The notes: a model not told the origin generated them from the letters alone. 64,000 nt of DNA from Streptomyces sp. NBC_01451 (GCF_036227485.1 NZ_CP109479.1:4526001-4590000); one strand, 5' to 3'; counted from the first letter of the stretch, positions 45,079 to 54,409 are shown. A program made the numbers and translations.

Positions 45079-45936
45079 TCACCACGTGGGACGGGCGGAG
45101 ACCCCGCCGTCCACGACCAGGTCGTGGCCGCTCACCCAGGACGCCAGCCGGGAGGCGAGGAACACGCACGCGTCACCGACGTCCTCGGGCCGCCCCAACC
45201 TCCCTACGGGCGCCGCCCGTTGCCACCGCCTGACCCCCTCCGGCCAGGCATCGGCCAGCCCTTCCCGGTCGATGAGCCCGGGCGAGACGGTGTTGACTCG
45301 GATGCCGTACGGCCCGTACTCCAGAGCCGCCGACCGGGCGTGCATCACGACCGCCGCCTTCGAGGCGGAGTAGTGGGCGTGGCCGGGCGCCGGGTGCGCG
45401 GCCTCGATGGACGCGATGTGCGTGACACTGCCCCCACGCCCACCCCCGGCCCCGCCCCCGCCCCCGCACTCTCCCTCTCCCTCGCCGTCCTGCTCGCGCA
45501 TGACCTCAGCCGCGGCCTGCGTGCAGGCGAAGACGCCGAGGAGGTTGGTGTCGACGACGGCCCGCCAGTCCGCGACCGTCATCCCGGCCAGTTCCTGCAC
45601 CGGCTGCACACCCGCGTTGTTCACCAGCGCGTCGAGCCGCCCGCCACCCCACTCGGCGGCCTCCCGCACCACGCGCCGGCACTCGTCCTCGACGGTGAGA
45701 TCTCCCCGCACTACGACGGCCCGTCCGCCCGACTCCTCGATCCGGGCGGCCACTTCCCGCGCACCCTCGTCCGACGTCCGGCAGTGCACGGCGACGGCGG
45801 CCCCCTCCGCCGCGAACCGCAACGCGATCCCGCGCCCGACCCCACCACCGCCCCCGGTGACCAGGGCGACCTGACCGGCGAGAAGACCCGCAGGGCTCAC
45901 GGATGACCTCATGGACGACCTCACGGAAGACCTCAT
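45079..45936 (-). CDS. Short-chain dehydrogenase/reductase
   Basis: A 285-residue SDR. The NAD(P) motif is VTGGGGGVGRGIALRF, with NNAG, the catalytic YSASKAA (Tyr/Lys) and a Ser in the glycine-rich stretch before it. A Gly/Glu-rich insertion (GEGECGGGGGAGGG) of about 18 residues breaks the fold near the active-site loop and is unusual. The N-terminus contains three MRSSV-type repeats. The ATG overlaps the cupin stop (ATGA), so it is the third gene of the iron-box operon. Confidence 0.85.
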   Translation of the reverse strand: MRSSVRSSMRSSVSPAGLLAGQVALVTGGGGGVGRGIALRFAAEGAAVAVHCRTSDEGAREVAARIEESGGRAVVVRGDLTVEDECRRVVREAAEWGGGRLDALVNNAGVQPVQELAGMTVADWRAVVDTNLLGVFACTQAAAEVMREQDGEGEGECGGGGGAGGGRGGSVTHIASIEAAHPAPGHAHYSASKAAVVMHARSAALEYGPYGIRVNTVSPGLIDREGLADAWPEGVRRWQRAAPVGRLGRPEDVGDACVFLASRLASWVSGHDLVVDGGVSARPTW

Positions 45937-46487
45937 GGGCGACACAGTGCCCCGATACGACCCGCCTCGGCCGGATAACGCGCGGCCAGTTCGACGGCGT
46001 CCCCGTGCACGTACCCCTCGTACGTGAACCCGGGCGCCATCGTGCACCCGAAGAACGTCCACCCGCCGCCCTCCACGACCCGCGCGCCCATCCAGGTACC
46101 GGCGGGAACGGTGAGCTGCGGCTCCTGGCCGTGCAGAAGACCCGGTCCGAGCAGCGCCGTCCGGGAGGTGCCGTCCGGCGCGAGGAGCAGCAGTTCCAGC
46201 GGATCGCCGAGGTAGAAGTGCCAGACCTCGTCCGACGGCAGCCGGTGCAGCGCGGAGAAGTCGCCGGGCTCGGCGGTCAGCAGCGCGACGATCGCCGAGC
46301 CCTCCGGCCGCCCGTCGGCCCGCTCGGGCCCCGCCCACGTACGCCGGAACAGCCCGCCCTCCCGCGGGATCGGCTCCAGCCCGTAGTGGGCGATCAGATC
46401 GGCGGGCGTCGGATGCCCTGCCGGGCGTCCTGTTGCGTGTCCTGCCGGGTGTGTCGGACGTGTCGGCTGTCCTGAGGTCGAAGTCAC
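45933..46487 (-). CDS. Cupin (DUF985-type) protein
   Basis: A 184-residue cupin. The family signature is ADLIAHYGLEPIPREGGLFRRTW, then SALHRLPSDEVWHFYLGDPL and WTFFGCTMAPGFTYEGY. The family binds a metal and a small sugar- or acid-like ligand; function unknown. The GTG start overlaps the stop of the acylase-GNAT gene and its own stop overlaps the SDR start, so all three are coupled. Confidence 0.85.
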   Translation of the reverse strand: MTSTSGQPTRPTHPAGHATGRPAGHPTPADLIAHYGLEPIPREGGLFRRTWAGPERADGRPEGSAIVALLTAEPGDFSALHRLPSDEVWHFYLGDPLELLLLAPDGTSRTALLGPGLLHGQEPQLTVPAGTWMGARVVEGGGWTFFGCTMAPGFTYEGYVHGDAVELAARYPAEAGRIGALCRP

Positions 46488-49291
46488 CCGGGAAAAGCTA
46501 CCTCGCGGGTGAGAAAGGCCAGTTGGGCGCGCTTCTCGGGCAGGTAGACGTCCGGCAGGTCGATCTCGGGCAGGACGACGACGGGCCCGGCCACGAACCC
46601 CTGCCGCAGGAACCGGGCGACGGCCTTCTCGTTCGCCACGTCGGGATCGACCACGACCCGCCGCCGCCCGAGCCCGACCAGCACGTACTCCGCCAGCACC
46701 GCCATCAGCGCGGCCGACCACCCGGGCCGCCCGCCCTCCGCCCCGGCGGGCGCGAGCAGCAGATGTACGCCGATGTCGCCGGGCTCGACGGCGTAGCACT
46801 CGCTCACCCGGTCGGCCGCGGGCTCGTACGTCTGGAGGAGCCCGACCGCCGTACCGTCCTGCACCAGCAGGTGGGCGTGATGGGTGTCGAGGGTGTCCAA
46901 GTGGGCGTAGATCTCGCCTACCTGCTCCTCGCTGAGCCCGTTCATGCCCCAGAATCCGGCCCGGGGCTCGCTCACCCAGCCGTGCACCACACCGGCGTCG
47001 GCGACCGGGTCGAGCCGCAGCACGCGCACGGTCCCGAACCCGTCGGCCATCTGCTCGTGCAGGGCGGCACGGGCCGCGTACGACGGCTTCGAAAGCCTCG
47101 CCGGGCGGTGCTCCCGCGTCAGCAGCGCCCAGTCGGTGACGACCGGGACGAGGTCCCCCCTTGTCCACAGGGGGAGTTGGTCGCGGTGGTGGGCGGAGCC
47201 CGGGACCCCGGAGGCGCCGAAGGGCACCACCCAGAGGCTGTCCTCGCGCCGGGCCAGATCCCAGACGTACCGGGCGGCGGGCCCGCGCGCGCTGAGGTCG
47301 GTGAGCCCCGGGACGGACGACGTGCAGAGCACGCAGTCGTGGTCGCCGGAGAGCCCGGGCTCGTCGTGCGCGGAATGCGTGGAGTGAGTGGAGTGAGTGG
47401 AGGTGGCCGGGACCCGCCAGGGGGACAGGCGGTGCCGTTCGCCCCAGGTGACCGCGCCGGTCGTCGGCTCGGCAGCCACCTCGGCAAGGGCTTCCCTCAC
47501 TGCGGCCGCACGGTCGATCCCGTACAACTCCCGTGCCTTCAGGAGCCCTTCGAGCGCGAAGCCGATCCGGGGGAGCAGGGCGAGCCAGGGGCGGAAGACC
47601 TCCGGGCAGGCGGCCGGGGCGGCCAGGGCGGCGAAGGCCGGGTGGGCGGCGAGGCGGCGTACGACGGCGGAGCGCAGGGCCGCGTACGACGCCGCCCGTG
47701 TGCTGTCGGCGTCCATCCGGCGGTCCCAGCGCAGGAGTTGGTCGCGCAGGGCCGCCTCCTCGACCGTCAGGCCGTCCAGGGCGGCGAGGAGGTCGAGGAG
47801 CGGGGCGGCGGAGGCCAGGTGGGTGTCCATGTGGAGGGCGGGCAGGTCGGCCGCCGACCACTGGTCCTTCTCCGTCAGCAGGGCGCGGATCCGGGCCGCC
47901 CGGTGCGGCGGCGCGAACTCGACGCCGAGCGGGGTCGCGGGGCCGCGCTGGTTGGCCATGACGGCGAGGCCGTCGTCGACGGTGCCGTACGGCGTCTCGT
48001 GCCGCCCCTGCCACTCGTGACCGGGCTCCCAGGCCCGCACGAGCCGGGTCCGGTTGGCCTCGGCGCGGACGGGGACGTGGCCCGCGACCCGGTGCAGCAG
48101 CCCGCCCTCGGTGTCGGCGGCCTGAATGACGTTGACGGGCTCGGCCCACAGGTCGACGGCACGGTCGATGTCGGCGACGCGGCGGGCGCGGAGAAGGGGG
48201 AGCAGGGCGGAGAAGCCGAGGTCGCCGGTGACGCGGGGCGGGTAACGCAGACTAATCGTTTCTGCATGATCACCGGAGCGCCGACCGGAGAGCCCGTCAG
48301 GGCGCTCGTGGGGGCGCTCGTCCGGGCCGATCACCACCGGTCCCCGCCCGGTCTCGATCACCTCCACCTCGACCGGCTCGCCGCCCGCGACCTCGACGAC
48401 CTCCATGTGCACGTCGGCCGGCCGCCACTCCCCATCGGGATCGAGGGCCTCGACTCCCGTGCCCGCAAGGGGAGTTCCCGTGCGCCGAACGCGCTCCTCG
48501 TACAGGTCCTGGTAGTCGGCCATGGCGTTGGTGATGGCCCAGGCGACCGTGCCGGTGTGGCCGAAGTGGGCGATGCCGGGAACGCCCGGGACGGCCAGGC
48601 CGACGACGTCGAACTCGGGGCAGGACAGCCGGACTTGCTGGTAGACGCCGGGTGCCTCGATGTAGCGGTGCGGGTCGCCCGCGATCAACGGGAGCCCGGT
48701 GACCGACCGTTCGCCGCTCACCAGCCAGCCGTTGCTGCCGGAGGTGCCGGGTCCGTCGGTGGCGAACAGGGCGATGGCGTCGGCGCCGAGATGAGCCGCG
48801 ACCCGTTCGCGCCAGAGCTTGGCCGGGAATCCGGCGAACAGGATGTGCGTGGCGAGCCAGACGCCGAGCGGGGTCCAGGGCTCCCAGCGGCCGGGGGCGA
48901 GCCCGGTCGCGGCGAACTCCGGTGCCGCAGCGAACTCCGGTGCGACGGCGGCCCCTTGCGTCAGCGCCTCACCGACCTCCGCCAGCCCCTCGTTGACCCC
49001 CTCCACGTACGCCCGTACCCAGGAAGCGGTTTCGGGGTCCCGCTCCTCCAGGGTGGCGTAGCAGCGTCGGGCGGTGTCGTCGAGGCGGGCGCGTCGGGCG
49101 AACACGTCCCAGGCGACCGCCTCGGCGCCGAGGAACGCGGCCGAGGTGCCCCGCGCGCGGTGGCGCTCGACCTCCAGCTGCCAGGCCCGGTCGAGGGCGG
49201 TGACGCGCCCCTGGCCACGGGCGAGTTCGAACGCGTCGCCCGCTCGCAGATGCGGGATCCCCCAGGCGTCGCGGTAGAGCTCGGTGGCCAT
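46484..49291 (-). CDS. Penicillin acylase-family hydrolase fused to a GNAT acyltransferase
   Basis: A 935-residue protein. Residues 1-770 are an Ntn-hydrolase of the penicillin acylase family: alpha chain from residue 1, then the self-cleavage site with nucleophile Ser in GTSGSNGWLVSG and beta-chain elements (GDPHRYIEAPGVYQQVRL, FGHTGTVAWAITN). No signal peptide is visible, so it would act in the cytoplasm, unlike secreted acylases. Residues about 785-935 are a siderophore-biosynthesis-type acetyltransferase domain (GFWGMNGLSEEQVG, DPDVANEKAVARFLRQGF). An iron box lies 32 bp upstream of the ATG. A role in acylating/deacylating a hydroxamate siderophore is inferred. Confidence 0.88.
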   Translation of the reverse strand: MATELYRDAWGIPHLRAGDAFELARGQGRVTALDRAWQLEVERHRARGTSAAFLGAEAVAWDVFARRARLDDTARRCYATLEERDPETASWVRAYVEGVNEGLAEVGEALTQGAAVAPEFAAAPEFAATGLAPGRWEPWTPLGVWLATHILFAGFPAKLWRERVAAHLGADAIALFATDGPGTSGSNGWLVSGERSVTGLPLIAGDPHRYIEAPGVYQQVRLSCPEFDVVGLAVPGVPGIAHFGHTGTVAWAITNAMADYQDLYEERVRRTGTPLAGTGVEALDPDGEWRPADVHMEVVEVAGGEPVEVEVIETGRGPVVIGPDERPHERPDGLSGRRSGDHAETISLRYPPRVTGDLGFSALLPLLRARRVADIDRAVDLWAEPVNVIQAADTEGGLLHRVAGHVPVRAEANRTRLVRAWEPGHEWQGRHETPYGTVDDGLAVMANQRGPATPLGVEFAPPHRAARIRALLTEKDQWSAADLPALHMDTHLASAAPLLDLLAALDGLTVEEAALRDQLLRWDRRMDADSTRAASYAALRSAVVRRLAAHPAFAALAAPAACPEVFRPWLALLPRIGFALEGLLKARELYGIDRAAAVREALAEVAAEPTTGAVTWGERHRLSPWRVPATSTHSTHSTHSAHDEPGLSGDHDCVLCTSSVPGLTDLSARGPAARYVWDLARREDSLWVVPFGASGVPGSAHHRDQLPLWTRGDLVPVVTDWALLTREHRPARLSKPSYAARAALHEQMADGFGTVRVLRLDPVADAGVVHGWVSEPRAGFWGMNGLSEEQVGEIYAHLDTLDTHHAHLLVQDGTAVGLLQTYEPAADRVSECYAVEPGDIGVHLLLAPAGAEGGRPGWSAALMAVLAEYVLVGLGRRRVVVDPDVANEKAVARFLRQGFVAGPVVVLPEIDLPDVYLPEKRAQLAFLTREVAFPG

Positions 49292-49323
49292 ATCTGTGTC
49301 CTCACGCGGTCTGAAACTATGCT

Positions 49324-49342
49324 TTAGGTTAGCCTTACCTAA
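49324..49342. promoter_or_regulatory. Iron box (DmdR/IdeR-type operator)
   Basis: TTAGGTTAGCCTTACCTAA matches the actinobacterial DtxR-family consensus (TTAGGTTAGGCTCACCTAA) at nearly every position. It lies between the divergent acylase-GNAT operon and the siderophore-interacting protein gene and would repress both when iron is plentiful. Confidence 0.92.
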
Positions 49343-49382
49343 GTAAGTCGTGTGGGAAGCGTACGCGAGAGGTGAAGAAGCC

Positions 49383-50120
49383 ATGGCGCAGGGGCAGGGG
49401 CAGGGACGCGGCTGGGAGGGCGCGGTCCTCAAGCTCTTCCGGGGCAAGGACTTCGTGTTCACCGTGACGGGCGCCGAGGACGTCACGCCGCACTACCGGC
49501 GTCTCCACCTCACCGACGGGGGCATGCTCTCGGCCACCGGCGTCCACCCCACGATGTGGGTCCGGCTGTGGTTCGACAACGCGGGCAAGCCGCACCAGCG
49601 GGCGTACACACTGGTCGGCCCGGATCCGGAGGCGGGCACGTTCAGCCTCGAATTCGCGCTCCACGACGGATGCGCCAGCGACTGGGCGCGGGCGGCGAAG
49701 CCCGGGGACACCATCGAGGCGACGGTCCAGGGAACCGGCTTCACGCGGCCCCAGCCGGAACCCTCGCACGTCTTCGCGATCGGCGACCCGGCATCGCTGC
49801 CCGCGCTCAACTCCCTGCTGGACGCGCTGGGTCCGGCCCCGGCGACGATCTGGTTCGAGTCGGACCACGGCACCGACGGCTACCCCTTCCGCACCGTCCC
49901 CGGCCACCACGACCTCCGCCCGGTCCCCCGCAAGGACGCGGGCGCCCACCTGGTCTCCGAGGTCCGCTCCGCCTTCCCGGACCTCCTGGGGCACACCGCC
50001 GACCCGTACGTCTGGATAGCCTGCGACACGGCCACGACCCGCTCCCTGACCAGCTACTTCCGCAAGGAGGCGGGGCTGCCGAAGCAGCGGGTGCACGGGC
50101 TCGGGTACTGGCAGCCGTAG
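49383..50120 (+). CDS. Siderophore-interacting protein (FAD-linked ferric reductase)
   Basis: A 245-residue SIP-family flavoprotein. The FAD motif is HQRAYTLVGPD (RxYT) and the C-terminal NAD(P)-binding region has YVWIACDTATTRSLTSYFR and the terminal GYWQP. Such proteins release iron by reducing a ferric siderophore. The ATG at 49383 follows a GAAGAAG ribosome site, 41 bp from the iron box. Confidence 0.93.
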   Translation: MAQGQGQGRGWEGAVLKLFRGKDFVFTVTGAEDVTPHYRRLHLTDGGMLSATGVHPTMWVRLWFDNAGKPHQRAYTLVGPDPEAGTFSLEFALHDGCASDWARAAKPGDTIEATVQGTGFTRPQPEPSHVFAIGDPASLPALNSLLDALGPAPATIWFESDHGTDGYPFRTVPGHHDLRPVPRKDAGAHLVSEVRSAFPDLLGHTADPYVWIACDTATTRSLTSYFRKEAGLPKQRVHGLGYWQP

Positions 50121-50196
50121 CCGACGACCGGGCGCCCCGGAGACCCGGCGACCGGGCGACCGGGCGACCCGGCCCCGATCGGGGCATGATCGACCC

Positions 50197-50790
50197 ATGG
50201 ACGTCACTCTCCACCTCGCCCAGGACCCCGAGGCCGACGCACTCCTCGGCCGCAGCCCGCTCGCCGCGCTGACCGGCATGCTGCTCGACCAGCAGGTGCC
50301 GATGGAGTGGGCGTTCAAGGGGCCCGCGACCGTCGCCCAACGCCTGGGCGCCGACGATCTCGACGCGCACGAGATCGCGGCGTACGACCCCGACGCCTTC
50401 GCCGCGCTCCTCTCCGACAAGCCGGCCGTCCACCGCTACCCGGGGTCGATGGCCAAGCGCGTCCAGCAGCTCTGCCAGTACCTCGTCGAGCACTACGACG
50501 GTGACGCCGAGGGAGTCTGGCGGGACGCGGCGACCGGCCAGGAACTGCTGAAGCGCCTCACCGACCTGCCTGGCTTCGGCAAGCAGAAGGCCCAGATCTT
50601 CCTGGCCCTCCTCGGCAAGCAGCTCGGCGTCCGGCCCAAGGGCTGGCGCGAGGCCGCCGGCGCCTACGGCGAACCGAAGTCCTTCCGTTCCGTCGCCGAC
50701 ATCACCGGCCCCGAGTCCCTGGCCAAGGTCCGTGCCCACAAGCAGGAGATGAAGGCGGCGGCGAAGGCCGCGAAGGCCTCCGGCAAGTAG
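50197..50790 (+). CDS. HhH-GPD-type base excision repair protein
   Basis: A 197-residue protein with the helix-hairpin-helix LPGFGKQKAQIFLALLGK and the preceding helical bundle (PLAALTGMLLDQQVPMEWAF). It is a short actinobacterial relative of AlkA/EndoIII glycosylases; the catalytic Asp equivalent is not obvious. The last 30 residues are Ala/Lys-rich. Repeats of CGACCGGG lie in the gap before it. Confidence 0.85.
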   Translation: MDVTLHLAQDPEADALLGRSPLAALTGMLLDQQVPMEWAFKGPATVAQRLGADDLDAHEIAAYDPDAFAALLSDKPAVHRYPGSMAKRVQQLCQYLVEHYDGDAEGVWRDAATGQELLKRLTDLPGFGKQKAQIFLALLGKQLGVRPKGWREAAGAYGEPKSFRSVADITGPESLAKVRAHKQEMKAAAKAAKASGK

Positions 50791-50883
50791 GCGGCGGCCG
50801 GACCGGGCCCGCCGGTAGGCCGAGCGGGCGGATCTCGGGCCGGAGTGATCGGCCCCGCGCCCGTCGCGGGGAGATGACCTCCC

Positions 50884-51243
50884 ATGAGCCCCGCCGCGCG
50901 CACCCCGTACACCTCGTACGCCGTGCGCCCGGCTGCCTGGCTCCGGGTGCTCGTCCCGCTGCTCGCGCTGTTCGCCCTGCTCCTGCCGGGCACGGCAGCG
51001 CACTCCGAAACCGCCGAGTCGGTCGTTTCGAGCGGTACGGCCGCCGAGTACGACGTCCACGACACCGCCCCGCGCCCGCCGGGCCGGTACGGCCACCGTC
51101 CCGTCGTACCTCTGCGGCCCGCGCCCCGCCCACCGTCCGTACGGCGCCCGTCGGCGGCGACGGCCCGGCCGCTCCCCGCACCGCCACGGCCCACGCTCGC
51201 CCTGCGCCCGGTGGTACTGCGCTCGGTCGTCCTGCGCTGCTGA
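50884..51243 (+). CDS. Conserved Streptomyces small exported/membrane protein
   Basis: A 119-residue protein with one hydrophobic segment (LRVLVPLLALFALLLPG) and a long Pro/Arg-rich tail. The ATG has GGGGAG upstream. It has no recognisable domain, but similar proteins in this neighbourhood are familiar from Streptomyces. Confidence 0.55.
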   Translation: MSPAARTPYTSYAVRPAAWLRVLVPLLALFALLLPGTAAHSETAESVVSSGTAAEYDVHDTAPRPPGRYGHRPVVPLRPAPRPPSVRRPSAATARPLPAPPRPTLALRPVVLRSVVLRC

Positions 51244-51319
51244 CGGACCGGCTCCTCCCGGTCCATCAGTCAGTACGCCCGGTAAGCCCAGTACGCCACA
51301 CGGGACAAGGAACACCGAC

Positions 51320-51442
51320 ATGGCGATCGACCCCTACGCGGTTCTGCGCGCCCTGCTGCGCGCCGAGGCCGCACGCAACGCACCGAAACCGCAGCCCAAG
51401 GAAGCCCAGCCGCAGCGGCCCCCGAAGGAGCCGGGCCGCTGA
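51320..51442 (+). CDS. Small 40-residue protein upstream of the HerA-like gene
   Basis: A 40-codon frame MAIDPYAVLRALLRAEAARN followed by a Lys/Pro/Gln tail ending PGR. AAGGA is placed 8 nt before the ATG. The first half is a clear amphipathic helix. It is convergent with the HerA-like gene. Function unknown. Confidence 0.55.
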   Translation: MAIDPYAVLRALLRAEAARNAPKPQPKEAQPQRPPKEPGR

Positions 51443-51470
51443 CCGGGCGGCGGGGGCGGGGTCCCGGTGA

Positions 51471-53135
51471 CTACCGTCCCCGCCGCGCGGTGCCGAAGAG
51501 GGAGCGGGTGATCTCCCGGCCGATCTGGGTGCCGAGGGAACGGGCCAGGGACTTGAACATGCCACTGCCCGCCACCTGTTCGACGACAGACCGCTCTTCC
51601 TTGGGCGCCTTGGACGCATGGGGTGCCTTGGGCGCATCGGGCTTCGCGGGCGTCATCTCGTCCGGGCCCCTGGCACCGGCGGAGGGCTTCGCCGCCGCCA
51701 GTTTCTCGTACGCCGACTCTCTGTCCACAGCCTGTGCGTAACGGTCGTGGAGCCGCGAGGCCCTGACCGCCTGGTCCAGGACCGCCGCGTCGACCGGCCC
51801 CATCAGGGACTCGGGGGCGCGCAGACGGGTCGCGGCGACCGGTGTCGGGGCGCCCTTCTCGCTCAGGACGGTGACGACCGCCTCGCCCGTTCCGAGGCCG
51901 GTGAGCAGTTCCTCCAGGTCGTACGCCGAGTTAGGGAAGGTCTTCACCGTGGCCTTGAGGGCCTTCTGGTCGTCCGGGGTGAAGGCGCGCAGCGCGTGCT
52001 GGACGCGGTTGCCGAGCTGGGCGAGGACATCGGCGGGGACGTCCTTCGGCGTCTGCGTCACGAAGAAGACGCCCACCCCCTTCGAGCGGATGAGGCGCAC
52101 GGTCTGGGTGATCGCGTCCAGGAAGGCCTTCGACGCGTCGTTGAAGAGCAGATGCGCCTCGTCGAAGAAGAAGACCAACTTGGGCTTGTCGACGTCGCCG
52201 ACCTCCGGCAGGTCGTGGAAGAGGTCGGCCAGCAGCCACATCAGGAAGGTCGAGAACAGCTGCGGCCGGTCCTGTACGGCGGGCAGTTCGAGGACGGAGA
52301 CCGTGCCGCGCCCGTCCGGCGCCATGCGCAGCAGCTCGGCCGTGTCGAACTCAGGTTCGCCGAAGAAGTCCGCCATGCCCTGCGCCTCGAAGGCGGTGAG
52401 GGAACGCAGGATCACCCCGGCCGTGGCCGTCGACAGTCCGCCGATGCCCTTCAGTTCCTCCTTGCCCTCGTCGGAGGTGAGGAAGGCGACGACGGCCCGC
52501 AGGTCCTTCAGGTCGACCAGCTCCAGCCCCTTCTGGTCGGCGTAGTGGAAGACCAGGCCGAGGGACTGCTCCTGGGTCTGGTTGAGCTGGAGCACCTTGG
52601 ACAGCAGCAGCGGGCCGAAGCTGGTGATCGTGGCCCGCACCGGGATGCCGTGGCCGAGACCGCCGAGGGCGTAGAACTCGGCGGGGAATCCGGTCGCCGT
52701 CCACCGCTGGTGCACCTCGGCGGCACGGGACCCGACCCTGTCGTTCATCGTGCCCGGTGCGGAGATCCCGGAGACGTCGCCCTTCACGTCGGCCAGGAAA
52801 ACGGGCACACCCTGGGCGCTGAGCTGTTCGGCGATCAGCTGGAGCGTCTTGGTCTTACCGGTGCCGGTGGCGCCCGCGACCAGACCGTGCCGGTTGAGCA
52901 TGGGAAGCGGGATCCGGATCTGGGCGTCCGGGAGGCACGTCCCGTCCCACAGCAGGGCACCCAGATCGAGCGCCGGGCCGGTGAACGCGTACCCGGCGGC
53001 GATCTCCAGGGCCGGCCGGGGCAGCGCGGGAGCGCTCCCAGGCGCGCGGGGTGGCGAGTCGGGCGCGTTTGCCGGTGGCAAGGACCCCGTGGCGGCCCCC
53101 GTGGTGGCCGATGGCACGGTCTCACTGTCGCTCAT
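51471..53135 (-). CDS. HerA-like ATPase (DUF853 family)
   Basis: A 554-residue AAA+ P-loop protein. Walker A GATGTGKTKTLQLIAEQL and Walker B LVFFFDEAHLLF are clear, and the family segment VPVFLADVKGDVSG follows the P-loop. Sensor/Arg finger regions (FFVTQTPKDVPADVLAQLGNR) are present. The C-terminus ends in basic ITRSLFGTARRGR. DUF853 proteins are HerA/FtsK-type motors with unclear cellular tasks. The ATG at 53133-53135 has GAGGGG upstream. Confidence 0.9.
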   Translation of the reverse strand: MSDSETVPSATTGAATGSLPPANAPDSPPRAPGSAPALPRPALEIAAGYAFTGPALDLGALLWDGTCLPDAQIRIPLPMLNRHGLVAGATGTGKTKTLQLIAEQLSAQGVPVFLADVKGDVSGISAPGTMNDRVGSRAAEVHQRWTATGFPAEFYALGGLGHGIPVRATITSFGPLLLSKVLQLNQTQEQSLGLVFHYADQKGLELVDLKDLRAVVAFLTSDEGKEELKGIGGLSTATAGVILRSLTAFEAQGMADFFGEPEFDTAELLRMAPDGRGTVSVLELPAVQDRPQLFSTFLMWLLADLFHDLPEVGDVDKPKLVFFFDEAHLLFNDASKAFLDAITQTVRLIRSKGVGVFFVTQTPKDVPADVLAQLGNRVQHALRAFTPDDQKALKATVKTFPNSAYDLEELLTGLGTGEAVVTVLSEKGAPTPVAATRLRAPESLMGPVDAAVLDQAVRASRLHDRYAQAVDRESAYEKLAAAKPSAGARGPDEMTPAKPDAPKAPHASKAPKEERSVVEQVAGSGMFKSLARSLGTQIGREITRSLFGTARRGR

Positions 53136-53239
53136 GTCGGGCCCCTCTTCCGTTTTGCCCCGCTTTACGGCATCTTTTCCAGCGTCGCACTCCGTCTCCA
53201 TGGCTGCGCCCGGAACGTCTGGACCGGTAGGCTTTCCGT

Positions 53240-53536
53240 GTGATCTTCAAGCGCATCGGAAACGGCCGGCCGTACCCCGACCACGGCCGGGAAAGCACCC
53301 GGCAGTGGGCGGACGTCGCGCCGCGCCCGGTCCGCCTCGATCAGCTCGTGACGACCAAGGGCCAGCTCGACCTGGAAACCCTCCTCGCCGAGGACTCGAC
53401 GTTCTACGGCGACCTCTTCGCGCACGTCGTGAAGTGGCAGGGCGACCTGTATCTGGAGGACGGTCTGCACCGCGCGGTCAGGGCGGCCCTCCAGCAACGC
53501 CAGGTACTGCACGCCCGCGTCCTCGAAATGGACTGA
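53240..53536 (+). CDS. Conserved actinobacterial protein, ParB-like N-terminal family
   Basis: A 98-residue protein starting at a GTG; characteristic segment DQLVTTKGQLDLETLLAEDSTF then HVVKWQGDLYLEDGLHRAVRAAL in two parts. The latter resembles the DGNHR element of ParB/Srx folds (here DGLHRA). It is conserved in this place beside the LytR_C gene in Streptomyces to my recollection. Function unknown. Confidence 0.75.
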   Translation: MIFKRIGNGRPYPDHGRESTRQWADVAPRPVRLDQLVTTKGQLDLETLLAEDSTFYGDLFAHVVKWQGDLYLEDGLHRAVRAALQQRQVLHARVLEMD

Positions 53537-53673
53537 CGGAAGCACCGGCGAATACACCGGCGGACGGCCTGACGGCCTTCCTCGCGACGCTTATTGGCCC
53601 TTTCGGGTAGTACTGCGGCCGGGTCAATGATCATTTAGTAGGCATCACCGCCCGGGCCCACTACGCTGCGCCC

Positions 53674-54324
53674 ATGAGCATGCTGACTCCCCCCGGAATG
53701 GGCGGCCAGTACCGCATCACGGGGGACAAGTACCCGCGGATGCGCCGACCCCGGGGGCGCCGCAGGTTCGTGCTCGGACTCGTGGCCTCCGTCGCCGCCC
53801 TCGGCCTGATCGGCTGGGGCACCTTGCAGCTCATCGACGTCTTCACCGGCGGCGGCAGCAAGGCCACGGCCGCGGGACCGAAGTCGGACTGCGCCACCAG
53901 GGCAACACCGAAGGCGACGGCGCCGACGGCTCCCAGAACGCTGCCCAAGCCCAACGGGATCACCGTCAACGTCCTGAACGCCACGCCCCGCAGCGGCCTC
54001 GCCAAGCAGGCCGCCGACGAGCTGCGGAAGCGCGGTTTCCGCATCGGCGACGTCGGCAACGCGCCCAAGGCCTACGACAAGAAGATCGCCGGAGCCGGAA
54101 TAGTGCTCGGCGCGAAGTCGGCCGCCCAGGCCGCCCTCCCCGTGCTCGGCACCCAGCTCGCCGGGGCCCAGCTGAAGACCGACACCCGTAAGTCGGCCAC
54201 CGAGGTCGACCTGCTCATCGGCACCACGTTCACGGCCCTGACCAGCAAGAAGGACGCCGACCAGGCCCTGGCCGCACTGACCGGTCCCGCGCCGACGCCC
54301 TCCACCACCCCGAAGGACTGCTGA
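53674..54324 (+). CDS. LytR C-terminal domain membrane protein (Cei-like)
   Basis: A 216-residue protein: a basic cytoplasmic N-terminus (RRPRGRRRFVLG), one transmembrane helix (SVAALGLIGWGTLQLI) and an extracellular LytR_C domain (ITVNVLNATPRSGLAKQAAD, KRGFRIGDVGNA). The family acts in cell envelope integrity. It is convergent with upp. Confidence 0.88.
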   Translation: MSMLTPPGMGGQYRITGDKYPRMRRPRGRRRFVLGLVASVAALGLIGWGTLQLIDVFTGGGSKATAAGPKSDCATRATPKATAPTAPRTLPKPNGITVNVLNATPRSGLAKQAADELRKRGFRIGDVGNAPKAYDKKIAGAGIVLGAKSAAQAALPVLGTQLAGAQLKTDTRKSATEVDLLIGTTFTALTSKKDADQALAALTGPAPTPSTTPKDC

Positions 54325-54409
54325 GCCCCGCACTCCGTGCTCGCCGTGGTCTCCGTGTTTTCGGTGCCCCCGGTGCCCTCGGTGTATTTCGTGCTCTCCG
54401 GCCGGGTTG

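Noticed and set aside
46433..49327. A 964-codon plus-strand frame
   Set aside because: Antisense of the acylase-GNAT gene, which has full catalytic motifs and a promoter with an iron box.
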